Source: Mesocentrotus franciscanus (Eukaryota > Echinodermata > Echinoidea > Camarodonta > Strongylocentrotidae). Taken from it: a DNA stretch of 64,000 nt. The notes below the pieces were generated by a model that was not told where the DNA came from, searched no databases, and saw only the letters and a list, made by a program, of their open reading frames with translations. Position 1 is the first letter of the stretch, and each line of letters opens with the position of its first letter. Location of the stretch: positions 35,850,088 through 35,914,087 of the forward strand of contig CP137668.1 of NCBI GenBank assembly GCA_037976565.1. The letters run 5' to 3'. Position numbers and translations under genes: made by a program. Positions 10,821 through 21,703 of the stretch are shown piece after piece.

Positions 10821-11599
10821 GTTACGAGATATATATGTAATGTACCATCAGAGAGTAATTTTGTTCACTCTAGCATTTTCAGCTAAACTTTGAATTGCGT
10901 TTACAGTCATGCAGGGCCCCACAGAGAGCATGTTAATGCTTCAATTTAGTAGCTTTTATTTATCCTTGCATTAAGCACGAGTTGCCAAGCGACAACATAT
11001 TCTTCACTTCAAAAATATTCCAAGGAGATTGTACTTTGGCTTGGCTTAATAGCGCTGTTAATACAACCCATAAAAAAAATTAATGCAGATTCCAGAATGC
11101 ACTTAAAATATCTTGATATCAATAAAAATATTGGTGCTCCCACTTTTGATTTAGCAACAATTGCTTTGAGCAATATTTCGCCATAGATATTGGGTTAGGA
11201 TTAGGGTTACTGTTTTGTATAGTTTTGGGTCCAGGGTTGAAGTTAAGTATTTGTTAAGTGTAGAGTACTCACTGCAGAGAATGTGTCGTACAACCACAAT
11301 CTTTGTATTAAACTTTGCACCATTTCTCCATATCTTCGTATTTATTCATCTGGATTTTTAAAATAAAATGCAATACTTTCCATAATATATTGAGGTAAGG
11401 TACTTAGTGATGGGAAGAAAAACTCTAATGTGCTTCTTTATAAAAATGATAAAATGTCAGAAATCGACTTTGAAATTTGCTTAAATTTCCTGATTTCCTA
11501 AGTCCATTTTCTATGACCCAGTTCAGCTCTATTGGTCTCCTATAGTTTCATAGCATCTTATTTACGACTTCTTTCTTAATTTGATTTACCCCATTTACA
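10821..11599. other. nothing firm
   Basis: AT-rich. ATGCAGGGCCCCA at about 10909 matches a motif in the LINE 3' UTR at 52.94 kb. GGGTTAGGATTAGGGTTA near 11192 is a short telomere-like string. Neither is enough for a call. Confidence 0.3.
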
Positions 11600-12640
11600 A
11601 GATCATCCAGCTTCTGATAAGTATAATGAAACGCTCTTCCCTTTTCTTTCATAAATGCTTCTCCTCAATCCCTCCCATACCTATCACCTCATAATGAAAT
11701 TACCAGGACTATCCTTGCGGATTTCCCACCTTTACCATCCCCTAACCTTCCTAGAATATGCAAAGGACTTTTAAGAGGTCCGTCCTAAATCCAAAGTTCA
11801 CCATTAATACCACATCACCCCCATCATCCATCCTCAAAGACCTCTTAAGGCAATCATATGCTTTCATATCTGTCTCTGTTCAATCTATGTACATCAGACC
11901 ACACTTTAAACAAACAAAAAATCCCCTTCTCTGTCTTTCACCCTTCTTTCCTTCCTAAAACGCTTAACCTTACCCTTACTTGTATACAAAAAACCTGACA
12001 ATGATTACTACAGGCCCTTCCCTATCTGCCCCTCCTTACTTCAATACAACTGCTGCTCATATGTACATAACTTCCAGACTATGCATCTACCCCCAACCCC
12101 TTGTCTGTTTTTGCTCCTCTAGAACCCTTCAGCCTCTCTCTAGTAGACTACGATCACCCCCAACAATCTGCAAGTCTTCCTCCTATGAACTGCATCTCCT
12201 CACTTCACTATAAATGCTGTCTATACCTACAAACATTAATACTATATAGCCCGCCCCCCCCCCCATACACACACCTCTACTTGCCCCCATAGAACCCTTC
12301 AACCCCATCCTCATACACACTACCCTTACAACAGTTTACTACAAATCCTTCTACTCTTCTTTAATCTATCTCTCCTCAATTAAAAACAACTTCAACCAAC
12401 ACCTACAGAACTCTAAGACGACTCAATCGTTCCCTTCTCTATCTTTTCTCTTCCTGCACCTCCTCCAACCCTTCAAACTCACCCTCATATATGGTGTATT
12501 TAATATATATACGGACAACCCACCCCCGACCCCCTTCTCCACATATCTATTTCTCCTTATCCTACCACCACGCCCACTCTCCCACATGCACGAAGCAGCT
12601 GCCTCTTTCCTTTCCAACCTCTCAGATTTGAAACCGCAGT
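11600..12640. repeat. strand-asymmetric, G-poor C/T-rich kilobase
   Basis: Over about 1 kb the plus strand is rich in C, T and A and strikingly poor in G, with many CCCTTC, CCTAC and CCCC blocks. Open frames here are Ser/Pro/Leu-rich by composition and are not credible genes. No clean tandem period is visible by eye. A C12 run lies near 12252-12264. Confidence 0.6.
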
Positions 12641-12693
12641 ACTGTACAGTTGCAGGCTAAGCAGCCTTGCATTAATAAGATTACAAAAAAACA

Positions 12694-12707
12694 GTTGCCA
12701 TGGTAAC
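12694..12707. promoter_or_regulatory. second perfect X-box motif
   Basis: GTTGCCATGGTAAC matches GTNRCC-N2-RGYAAC exactly and is nearly palindromic. No gene start is identified within the window next to it. Confidence 0.4.
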
Positions 12708-12966
12708 CTGCACATTTGCATCACAACCCAAGAACTTAATGTGTCAAAACACGCACTCTCCGTTTCTCTTCCGTTTCATGCCGACTGGAATTGTAACATT
12801 ATCGGCAGTTTTCAACACCAAAGGATGAGGTTAGATCTACTAATCAACTGATTGGAGGTCGCTGCTACATGTATAGAGGTTTGATACATGCTTTTTATAA
12901 TGACATGAATAAGAACTAGAAATGTAATTCGTCATGAGGACGAATTAGGTGGTCTGTTATGTAATC

Positions 12967-13110
12967 TTAATAACTGATCTTGTAGAAAATTGTCTTAGCT
13001 ACAACATATCAAAATTTGGAAGAAAATCGATCCATATTTACAGAGATACAATCAATTTTCCATAAATATGCTGACGTCATAATATGCAAATTCGTATTTT
13101 GAGTTCCAAG
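12967..13110 (+). repeat. internal ~130-bp direct repeat, copy A
   Basis: Contains AACATATCAAAATTTGGAAG and ATGCTGACGTCATAATATGC. It is nearly the same as 14110-14243 with only scattered mismatches. A weaker partial copy starts near 13890 (TTGTCTCAGCTACAACATA). Confidence 0.9.
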
Positions 13111-13139
13111 GCCAAAGGGCAAAGGGCAGAGCTATAGAA

Positions 13140-13500
13140 AATTAAGGAACATTACAAGACATAATAGAAGGAGAACGAGAACCAGAGGCGGGAGAGGTAG
13201 AGGGTGAGAGAGAAGAAAAAGAGAAGGGCAGAGGCAGAGGGAGACAGAGCAAGAGAATAAGAGGGAGGCAAGGCAAGAGGTCGAGGTAGAGGGAGGCAGA
13301 GAGAGAGGGAGAGGGTAAAAGAGTAGAGAGAGATATATATGCAGAGACAGAGCAAGAGAAGGAGAGGGGCAAAATAAGAGAGGAGAAGGGAAACAGAGCA
13401 AGAGAGAGGAGAAAGAGAGAGATGCAATGGAGAACGATGCATTCAATATATCCAGCATAAATAGAATTTAATATAGAGAAAGAGAGAAGTATAGTCAAGT
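13140..13500. repeat. GA-rich microsatellite block
   Basis: About 350 bp of purine-rich sequence (GAGAGA, GGCAGAGGGAGA). The Leu/Ser-rich minus-strand frames over it are composition artefacts. Confidence 0.9.
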
Positions 13501-13706
13501 AAACAATTCTAGGTCCACGGAGAGACGTAAAAACATATACCTTGGGTTTAATACCAGATTTCCCATAGGGTTGTATTCAAACGATTGACATTCTTCTCCC
13601 ATAGATATAACACGCAAAATTAGGCATTTTATTACATTGTTTGTGATTGTATAGTCGAAGAAGATCATAAAATCAAATTTAAAACGACGGCAAAAAAAAA
13701 AAAAAA

Positions 13707-13779
13707 TGACCCACCAGGAATCGAACTTGGGTCGCCGGAATGGGAGGCAAGTGCTATGACCACTATACCAAAATAATCC
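13707..13779 (-). pseudogene. tRNA-like remnant (tRNA-derived, unpaired acceptor)
   Basis: On the minus strand a box-A-like GGTATAGTGGTCATAGCAC is followed by an anticodon-arm region with CTCCCAT, then GCGACCC, a canonical box B core GTTCGATTCC and CTGGTGGGTCA. It ends at a run of 14-15 T (plus-strand A run at 13692-13706) that would terminate Pol III. The 3' acceptor half TGGGTCA has no complementary 5' half, and the anticodon stem pairs poorly, so this is a tRNA pseudogene or the head of a tRNA-derived SINE rather than a working tRNA. It resembles Gly/Asp-type tRNAs most. Confidence 0.6.
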
Positions 13780-14109
13780 ACATAGACATTACACGTGAAC
13801 GGAAAATGGAATTCTCAAATCTCACTTTGCAAGTGAAATATGAGCATGATCCCGGCATCTGATCGAAAAATAAAGGGCACACTTGTGATAGCTTATTGTC
13901 TCAGCTACAACATACTCAAAGCTCAGCAAAAACAAAACTAAAACGACGGAGATATTGCTCGCGAAAGACGGAATGTAGAATCCAGTTTTGAGAAAAAGTC
14001 ATGTCCCATAGAGAATACACGCAAAATGTGAAAAATTGACATGCCTCCTTTAATCGCAAAAATACGCCATGATGCCTTTGTCAAAATGAAAAATCGTGGT
14101 GACTGCATT

Positions 14110-14243
14110 TGTAGAGAATTGTCTCAGCTAGAACATATCAAAATTTGGAAGAAAATCGATCAATATTTACAGAGATACAATCAATTTTCCAAAAATATGC
14201 TGACGTCATAATATGCAAATTGAAATTTTGAGTTCGGAGGCCA
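14110..14243 (+). repeat. internal ~130-bp direct repeat, copy B
   Basis: Partner of 12967-13110. It contains the same TGACGTCAT (CRE-like palindrome) and the same block order. Confidence 0.9.
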
Positions 14244-14554
14244 TTATGATGACGTCATGAGTTAATTGAGGGTCAAATGAGACATGAAATCATATCTCCG
14301 ACTCATAATCTATCCAAATATGAAAAAAATTGGGAGTTCCCATCCATTCTGAAGAGTTACAATGAATTTTGTATAGGCATGTTTTTGCCCATATATGCTA
14401 TGTATTACAAGAGCTCGCGCACGGACATTTATATTGAATGGACGCTCATCTTGTTATTAATGGTCAATAAGAGATAAACATGGTATCAAATTGTTTGAAA
14501 AAATATGGGAAATATCATGAAAGAAAAAAAATGGCGATTTTATGTTGTGTAATG

Positions 14555-14705
14555 GTGTTACGCGCGAAAACGCGCGCATGTGCGTGTGCGTTTTTGCGAA
14601 ATGCTTAAAATGGCCTGAAACGTATCCAAAATGAATTTGAGACGATTTGGAGCATTTTGAAATTTTGCGCGCGCGCTGACGCGCGTACGCATGCGCGCGC
14701 GTTTT
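14555..14705. other. CpG-dense alternating purine-pyrimidine patch
   Basis: GCGCGC and GTGCGTGTGCG runs, including GCGCGCGCGCTGACGCGCG, stand out in a CpG-poor AT-rich window. Alternating CG/TG steps favour Z-DNA. The patch lies inside the 12.93-15.06 kb element. Confidence 0.8.
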
Positions 14706-15056
14706 GACCTGAAATTGACCGGACGGATATTGACCTTGATCATGATAAATATGAATGAGAAATGACTTTCCGTTATGAAGATATGATCATGAGTTGAAAG
14801 TACAAAAAAACACACAAAATGGCGCCTGGATGACGTCATGAAGACTTGATGACCTTGAAAATGTTCCTGTCACGTCTCATGACAATGACCTATGACTGTG
14901 CCAAAATTGAAAGAAATTGACAAAACCAATCTGGAGTTATCTAATACACAAAAAAGTGCGGAGAAATAAATAAAAATAAAGAAATAATAATAAGAAAGAA
15001 AATTCTGACGAAATCAATAGGTGATCTGTCGATACCGACAGACCACCTAATTAATT

Positions 15057-15230
15057 CACATACACATTATGGACGGATAATGTCTGCCAGATTATCACAT
15101 ATGAACCAATCATCTGTGTTTGATATTAATAGTAAAGATGATTCAGTGTATTGAAATAATGGGATCTATACATCTATCAATCTAATGCAGTGAAACCTGC
15201 TCGAGTAACTACCTGCCCACAATGTTGTTC
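15057..15230 (+). repeat. left flank of minisatellite, related to 19915-20020
   Basis: TTCAGTGTATTGAAA, ATCTATCAATCTA, GTGAAACCTGC and TGTTGTT...CTCTTGAACA occur in the same order at 19.92-20.02 kb. The minisatellite begins exactly at the CTCTTGAACA of this element, so the array probably grew from within a dispersed repeat. Confidence 0.75.
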
Positions 15231-18200
15231 CTCTTGAACATTACTTCATTACTTCTCTTGAACATTACTTCATTACTTCTCTTGAAAATTACTTCATTAC
15301 TTCTCTTGAACATTACTTCATTACTTCTCTTGAACATTACTTCATTACTTCATTAGTTCTCTTGAACATTACTTCATTACTTCTCTTGAACATTACTTCA
15401 TTACTTCTCTTGAACATTACTTCATTACTTCTCTAGAACATTACTTCATTACTTCTCTAGAACATTACTTCATTACTTCTCTTGAACATTACTTCATTAC
15501 TTCTCTTGAACATTACTTCATTACTTCTCTTGAACATTACTTCATTACTTCTCTTGAACATTACTTCATTACTTCTCTTGTACATTACTTCATTACTTCT
15601 CTTGTACATTACTTCATTACTTCTCTTGAACATTACTTCATTACTTCTCTTGAACATTACTTCATTACTTCTCTTGAACATTACTTCATTACTTCTCTTG
15701 AAAATTACTTCATTACTTCTCTTGAACATTACTTCATTACTTCTCTTGACCATTACTTCATTACTTCTCTTGAAAATTACTTCATTACTTCTCTTGAAAA
15801 TTACTTCATTACTTCTCTTGAACATTACTTCATTACTTCTCTTGACCATTACTTCATTACTTCTCTTGACCATTACTTCATTACTTCTCTTGAACATTAC
15901 TTCATTACTTCTCTTGTACATTACTTCATTACTTCTCTTGTACATTACTTCATTACTTCTCTTGAACATTACTTCATTACTTCTCTTGAACATTACTTCA
16001 TTACTTCTCTTGAACATTACTTCATTACTTCTCTTGAACATTACTTCATTACTTCTCTAGAACATTACTTCATTACTTCTCTTGAACATTACTTCATTAC
16101 TTCTCTTGAACATTACTTCATTACTTCTCTTGAACATTACTTCATTACTTCTCTTGAACATTACTTCATTACTTCTCTTGTACATTACTTCATTACTTCT
16201 CTTGTACATTACTTCATTACTTCTCTTGAACATTACTTCATTACTTCTCTTGAACATTACTTCATTACTTCTCTTGAACATTACTTCATTACTTCTCTTG
16301 AAAATTACTTCATTACTTCTCTTGAACATTACTTCATTACTTCTCTTGACCATTACTTCATTACTTCTCTTGAAAATTACTTCATTACTTCTCTTGAAAA
16401 TTACTTCATTACTTCTCTTGACCATTACTTCATTACTTCTCTTGACCATTACTTCATTACTTCTCTTGACCATTACTTCATTACTTCTCTTGAACATTAC
16501 TTCATTACTTCTCTTGTACATTACTTCATTACTTCTCTTGTACATTACTTCATTACTTCTCTTGAACATTACTTCATTACTTCTCTTGAACATTACTTCA
16601 TTACTTCTCTTGAACATTACTTCATTACTTCTCTTGAACATTACTTCATTACTTCTCTTGAACATTACTTCATTACTTCTCTTGAACATTACTTCATTAC
16701 TTCTCTTGAACATTACTTATCTTGACCATTACTTCATTACTTCTCTTGAACATTACTTCATTACTTCATTACTTCTTTTGAACATTACTTCATTACCTCA
16801 TTTCTTCTCTTGAACATTACTTCATTACTTCTCTTGAACATTACTTCATTACTTCTCTTGAACATTACTTCATTACTTCTCTTGAACATTACTTCATTAC
16901 TTCTCTTGAACATTACTTCATTACTTCTCTTGAACATTACTTCATTACTTCTCTTGAACATTACTTCATTACTTTATTAGTTCTCTTGAACATTACTTCA
17001 TTACTTCTCTTGAACATTACTTCATTACTTCTCTTGAACATTACTTCATTACTTCATTACTTCTCTTGAACATTACTTCATTACTTCATTAGTTCTCTTG
17101 AACATTACTTCATTACTTCTCTTGAACATTACTTCATTACTTCTCTTGAACATTACTTCATTACTTCTCTTGAACATTACTTCATTACTTCTCTTGAACA
17201 TTACTTCATTACTTCTCTTGAACATTACTTCATTACTTCTCTTGAACATTACTTCATTACTTCTCTTGAACATTACTTCATTACTTCTCTTGAACATTAC
17301 TTCATTACTTCATTACTTCTCTTGAACATTACTTCATTACTTCTCTTGAACATTACTTCATTACTTCTCTTGAACATTACTTCATTACTTCTCTTGAACA
17401 TTACTTCATTACTTCTCTTGAACATTACTTCATTACTTCTCTTGAACATTACTTCATTACTTCTCTTGAACATTACTTCATTACTTCTCTTGAACATTAC
17501 TTCATTACTTCTCTTGAACATTACTTCATTACTTCTCTTGAACATTACTTCATTACTTCATTACTTCTCTTGAACATTACTTCATTACTTCTCTTGAACA
17601 TTACTTCATTACTTCATTACTTCTCTTGAACATTACTTCATTACTTCTCTTGAACATTACTTCATTACTTCTCTTGAACATTACTTCATTACTTCTCTTG
17701 AACATTACTTCATTACTTCTCTTGAACATTACTTCATTACTTCTCTTGAACATTACTTCATTACTTCTCTTGAACATTACTTCATTACTTCTCTTGAACA
17801 TTACTTCATTACTTCATTACTTCTCTTGAACATTACTTCATTACTTCTCTTGAACATTACTTCATTACTTCTCTTGAACATTACTTCATTACTTCTCTTG
17901 AACATTACTTCATTACTTCTCTTGAACATTACTTCATTACTTCTCTTGAACATTACTTCATTACTTCTCTTGAACATTACTTCATTACTTCTCTTGAACA
18001 TTACTTCATTACTTCTCTTGAACATTACTTCATTACTTCTTTTGAACATTACTTCATTACTTCTCTTGAACATTACTTCATTACTTCTCTTGAACATTAC
18101 TTCATTACTTCTTTTGAACATTACTTCATTTCTTCTCTTGAACATTACTTCATTACTTCTCTTGAACATTACTTCATTACTTCTCTTGAACATTACTTCA

Positions 18201-18731
18201 TTACTTCTCTTGAACTTTACTGCATTTCTTCTCTTGAACATTACTTCATTACTTCTCTTGAACATTACTGCATTACTTCTCTTGAACATTACTTCATTAC
18301 TTCTCTTGAACATTACTTCATTACTTCTTTTGAACATTACTTCATTTCTTCTCTTGAACATTACTTCATTACTTCTCTTGAACATTACTGCATTACTTCT
18401 CTTGAACATTACTTCATTACTTCTCTTGAACATTACTGCATTACTTCTTTTGAACATTACTTCATTACTTCTCTTGAACATTACTGCATTACTTCTCTTG
18501 AACATTACTTCATTACTTCTCTTGAACATTACTTCATTACTTCTCTTGAACATTACTTCATTACTTCTCTTGAACATTACTGCATTACTTCTCTTGAACA
18601 TTACTTCATTACTTCTCTTGAACATTACTGCATTACTTCTCTTGAACATTACTTCATTACTTCTCTTGACCATTACTTCCTTACTTCTCTTGAACATTAC
18701 TTCATTACTTCTCTTGAACATTACTTCCTTA
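15231..18731 (+). repeat. 24-bp minisatellite, ~145 units, with 600-bp higher-order repeat
   Basis: The unit is CTCTTGAACATT followed by ACTTCATTACTT. Variants at the GAACATT position (GAAAATT, GTACATT, GACCATT) fall in the same order in two adjacent blocks starting at 15482 and 16082, exactly 600 bp apart (25 units) with one unit different. Between 17.05 and 17.82 kb several units carry an extra ACTTCATT (32 bp). From 18.05 kb to the end, units with TGCATT, CTTTTGAAC and TTTCTTC are interspersed. Because 24 is a multiple of three, both strands stay open (a repeated MFKRSNEV on minus and NITSLLLL on plus); I do not regard these as genes. Confidence 0.98.
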
Positions 18732-19154
18732 CAAAGGAACTTAAAGAATGTTTGCCTACTAAGACCACATTTTGAGTCTCTCTTGGGTTGTCTCTTCATA
18801 CAGGTTTTACAGTATCACCTTTTGGCAAGGTATTACAGTACATTTTAGTCATACAAGCCTTTCATGCAATTTCACACTCTGGACTTACAGCCTGTTTTTG
18901 ATATAAAGGGTCACATCTTTCTGGAGAAATTCAAGGGCACTAGAAAGTGTAATATCATCTCACTCTTTCAGCTTTGATCTTCCTTTTTCTGACAAATTAT
19001 AAACCAGAGACGAAGTCAGGAATTGTGTTTGCATTTCCAATGAATTTTGCATTGTAATATCAGAATAAAGTCACACAATACAAGGCAGAAATCCTACGCA
19101 CAAAATGACTAGAAAACATGTATATACTTCATGAAACAATTATCCAAGTACTCA
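18732..19154. other. nothing recognised
   Basis: Unique-looking AT-rich sequence to the right of the minisatellite. Confidence 0.4.
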
Positions 19155-19310
19155 ATTATTCATACCCTTACCAGGTTTGGTAATTTTTTTAATTATGTGA
19201 ATAATTGATTTTTCCCAATTTATTTTTCTGTAGAATGTGACATATCTAAAAGTATTCAACAACGGACTCAATTCAACCAGTCCACCTTTCATTCCTGATT
19301 CATGAAAAAC
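19155..19310 (+). repeat. dispersed repeat, related to 10661-10820
   Basis: Second copy of the repeat described at 10.66 kb, in the same orientation with the same block order (ATTCATACCC ... AGAATGTGACATA ... AAAAGTATTC). Confidence 0.6.
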
Positions 19311-19683
19311 ACAAAAAACATCAAATTTTAAGGGGTATGAATTATTGAATTGTTAGCTGTACATGTATATCTGCAAGTATTTGTGATGGAAGGGCTGCCA
19401 TGTTTTCATTGCAAGTGCAAATCCCTTTTAGTTTTGTAAGCAGTTTGAACTGGCTTACAACAGGTAATCTTTTATATTGGTTTTAATATCATTTCACAAA
19501 GACATTTAACCTTTTTTCTTAAAAATCTCAATGAATTTAAAAACTGTAAAGTTGGTTCTTTCCAGTTAAACAAAATGGAATGCGAACAATAAAAACTTGC
19601 CTGATTAAAATGTACTTATGATATTCTTTGTTTTTGCTTTTTGTTGTTGTTGTTGTACAGGTGGTGGTAGAGAAAGGCTGGGA
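19311..19683. other. nothing recognised; TTG/GTT short repeat near 19.64 kb
   Basis: AT-rich sequence with a short TTGTTGTTGTTG run. Confidence 0.4.
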
Positions 19684-19760
19684 GTGTTTTGAAGGGAGCC
19701 AGAAGGCATTAAATCCTATGTTGTATAACACAGAGTTAGAGCCCTTCTTGCTCTCAACAG
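19684..19760. repeat. GCATTAAC-family hairpin, dispersed copy 3
   Basis: The left arm GGGAGCCAGAAGGCATTAAA faces the right arm GAGCCCTTCTTGCTCTC. The outer arms TGTTTTGA/TCAACAGA also pair. Confidence 0.75.
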
Positions 19761-19914
19761 ATAAATCTCTATGAACAAGAGAAATTGGTAAAAATATCAT
19801 CACAGTGATGGTCATTTGTCCCCATATGTTCAAGTGGATAAGAATAAAGCAGCTTTAAAAGTGAGTAAAAGGTAGTAGCATGAAGGTGCATCATGACATT
19901 GAAGAGCACAGTGC

Positions 19915-20020
19915 TTGGTGGCTTCAGTGTATTGAAAGAATGGGTTCTACTTCTATCAATCTATAATGCCGTGAAACCTGCCTACAAAGACCACGCTGTT
20001 GTTTCTCTTGAACAGTGCCT
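19915..20020 (+). repeat. dispersed copy of the minisatellite-seed element
   Basis: Same block order as 15.13-15.24 kb (TTCAGTGTATTGAAA ... GTGAAACCTGC ... CTCTTGAACA), but here the CTCTTGAACA is not amplified and runs into GTGCCTCTCATT. Confidence 0.75.
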
Positions 20021-21424
20021 CTCATTGAAACATATATAAGACAAAAAAGGGAACTTATTTGAAATTCCTAAATGAAAGTTTTGATATTATTTGCAAATGG
20101 CACAAGGCTTTGTGACATCAGTGTATTAAGAATTGTGATTTGACATATCAAAATGAAAGTTTTTATAGTATTTAGTCTAGTCAAATTCATGAAAATATTT
20201 TACCTGCTCCATTTCCTAATCATATGGTTCTATCTCTAGGCCATCAAATTGTAAGTTTCCACAGTTTGCATTCCAAACGCATCGTTTTGTGTCAATTAAA
20301 TGATACAGAGCTTTATCTGAGGCACCTGAATTCACACCCCCCCCCCAAAAAAAAAAGTGATTATTTTTGCTTCTATGACTCATAGAAAAAGCTCTGATGG
20401 AAGTTATGGATATTTTCAACCTTGATTAGTAGTTCATCTTGGGGCTAATTAGGCTCCATAAGTCTCAGGTTTGAACTGCAATGAATTTGCTACTGAGGGA
20501 CTCTAAACGGAAATATATGCAAATGAAAAGTGGGATTATTACGGAATGTGAATATATGAATTTGCATGACTGTGACTCTGGAATAGTAGTTCAATAAAAG
20601 ACAATGGGAGGCAATTAATGAAGCGATCAAAGATGGCACAATCTATCTCAAATCAAAGACAGTGACACAAAAGAATTTAGTACATAAAGAAAAGATACAT
20701 AATTAATATTAGAAATAATAAACATCTTGTAGTTTATGAAGTGTTGAAGGCAATCTTATTATGGTAACATTTGGAATCCACTATCCTTGCAATTATAAAT
20801 CTAATGAAAATCTGAACCCTATACGAAATATAAAAAATGGCTAACAGTCTGGAATGTTTAATATTTTCACAACTACTTGCATAATAAGTTTGTGATAAAA
20901 ATGACATCATACAAAAATGACATCACATAAATTCTAAACAAATTATCAAGAATGATTGAATACTTAACGACTACACATTATCAAGAGTGATTAATTACTT
21001 ACCTTAGCTGTTCATTAATGACTTACATGAAGAATGAATAAATTTGAGGTGATTTACAGAGACCATCCCAGATGCTATATATGCATTTTTTACCCTATTT
21101 TCTCTCTCTCTCATTTTGCTGAGTGATGAAAAAGTCAAGTGAATTTGGAACTTTCTCTTGAAACTGAAGAATGTTGAAATGGTGGTAGTAAGGGCCTGGT
21201 GGGAGAATGATGGAATTTTGTTGAAGAACCATGCCAGACATTGTCTCAAGTTTACATGGAGGGTTTCCTAATTGCTTCATTCGTCATCTTCTTACCACAT
21301 TTGACACTTTCCCCGAGACATGTTTTTGATGATTCTTTAAAGAAAACTATCTAGAATGGCATGAAAATAATATCAAGTGTTGATGAAATATCCAACAGGT
21401 TAAGTAAATTCTAGGTCATCATAG
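20021..21424. other. no gene seen; C11/A10 run near 20336
   Basis: AT-rich. A C run directly followed by an A run lies at about 20336-20356. Short open frames have no recognisable features. Confidence 0.4.
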
Positions 21425-21545
21425 TTGTGGAGGGAGAGAGAGAAAGAGAGGTAGAGGTAGAGAGAGAGGGGTAGAGAGAGAGAGAGAGAGGGAGAGAGGG
21501 ATAGAGAGAGAGAGAGAGGGGGAGGGAGATGGACAGGTGGAGAGA
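21425..21545. repeat. (GA)n-rich microsatellite
   Basis: About 110 bp of GAGAGA with interspersed GG and GTA. Confidence 0.9.
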
Positions 21546-21681
21546 TAGGCAGAGAAACAGGCAGGCATATGAGAGATAAAAACTAGAAATTGCGATTTAA
21601 AAAATGGGTTGGACAAAATAAAGGGTGGCAGATTCCACTACCTAAGGTTTTGAGTTGGCACTAGGAAAAAACCCTCATATG

Positions 21682-21703
21682 CCCCCCCCCCACCCCCACC
21701 CCC
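21682..21703 (-). other. G-quadruplex motif on minus strand
   Basis: A C10 run, then two C5 runs, each separated by a single A. The minus strand has enough G in four runs of three or more with one-base loops. Confidence 0.6.

Larger units (their letters stand above)
12926..15056. mobile_element. ~2.1-kb non-autonomous element, terminal hairpins and 15-bp TIRs
   Basis: AATTAGGTGGTCTGT at 12943-12957 is matched perfectly in inverted orientation by ACAGACCACCTAATT at 15038-15052. Each end also has its own hairpin: AATTCGTC/GACGAATT around a 5-nt loop at 12926-12946, and a 13-bp near-perfect stem around ATAC at 15019-15048. Inside is a ~130-bp direct repeat (about 12970-13100 and 14110-14243), a GA-rich block, a tRNA-like remnant and a CpG-dense GCGCGC patch. 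No transposase is visible. The exact ends and target-site duplication are unclear. Confidence 0.7.

Noticed and set aside
13132..13498. Leu/Ser-rich minus-strand frames of 96-118 codons
   Set aside because: Three overlapping frames over a GA-rich simple repeat; composition artefact.
13707..13779. Functional tRNA gene
   Set aside because: The acceptor stem does not pair and the anticodon stem is poor; kept only as a tRNA-like remnant.
15231..18731. CRISPR-like repeat array
   Set aside because: Units are contiguous with no unique spacers, and the context is eukaryotic.
15457..18848. Long open frames on both strands over the minisatellite (up to 340 codons, MFKRSNEV and NITSLLLL repeats)
   Set aside because: They follow automatically from a 24-bp unit without stops; both strands are open, frames break where 8-bp extra units occur, and there are no splice or start signals outside the array.
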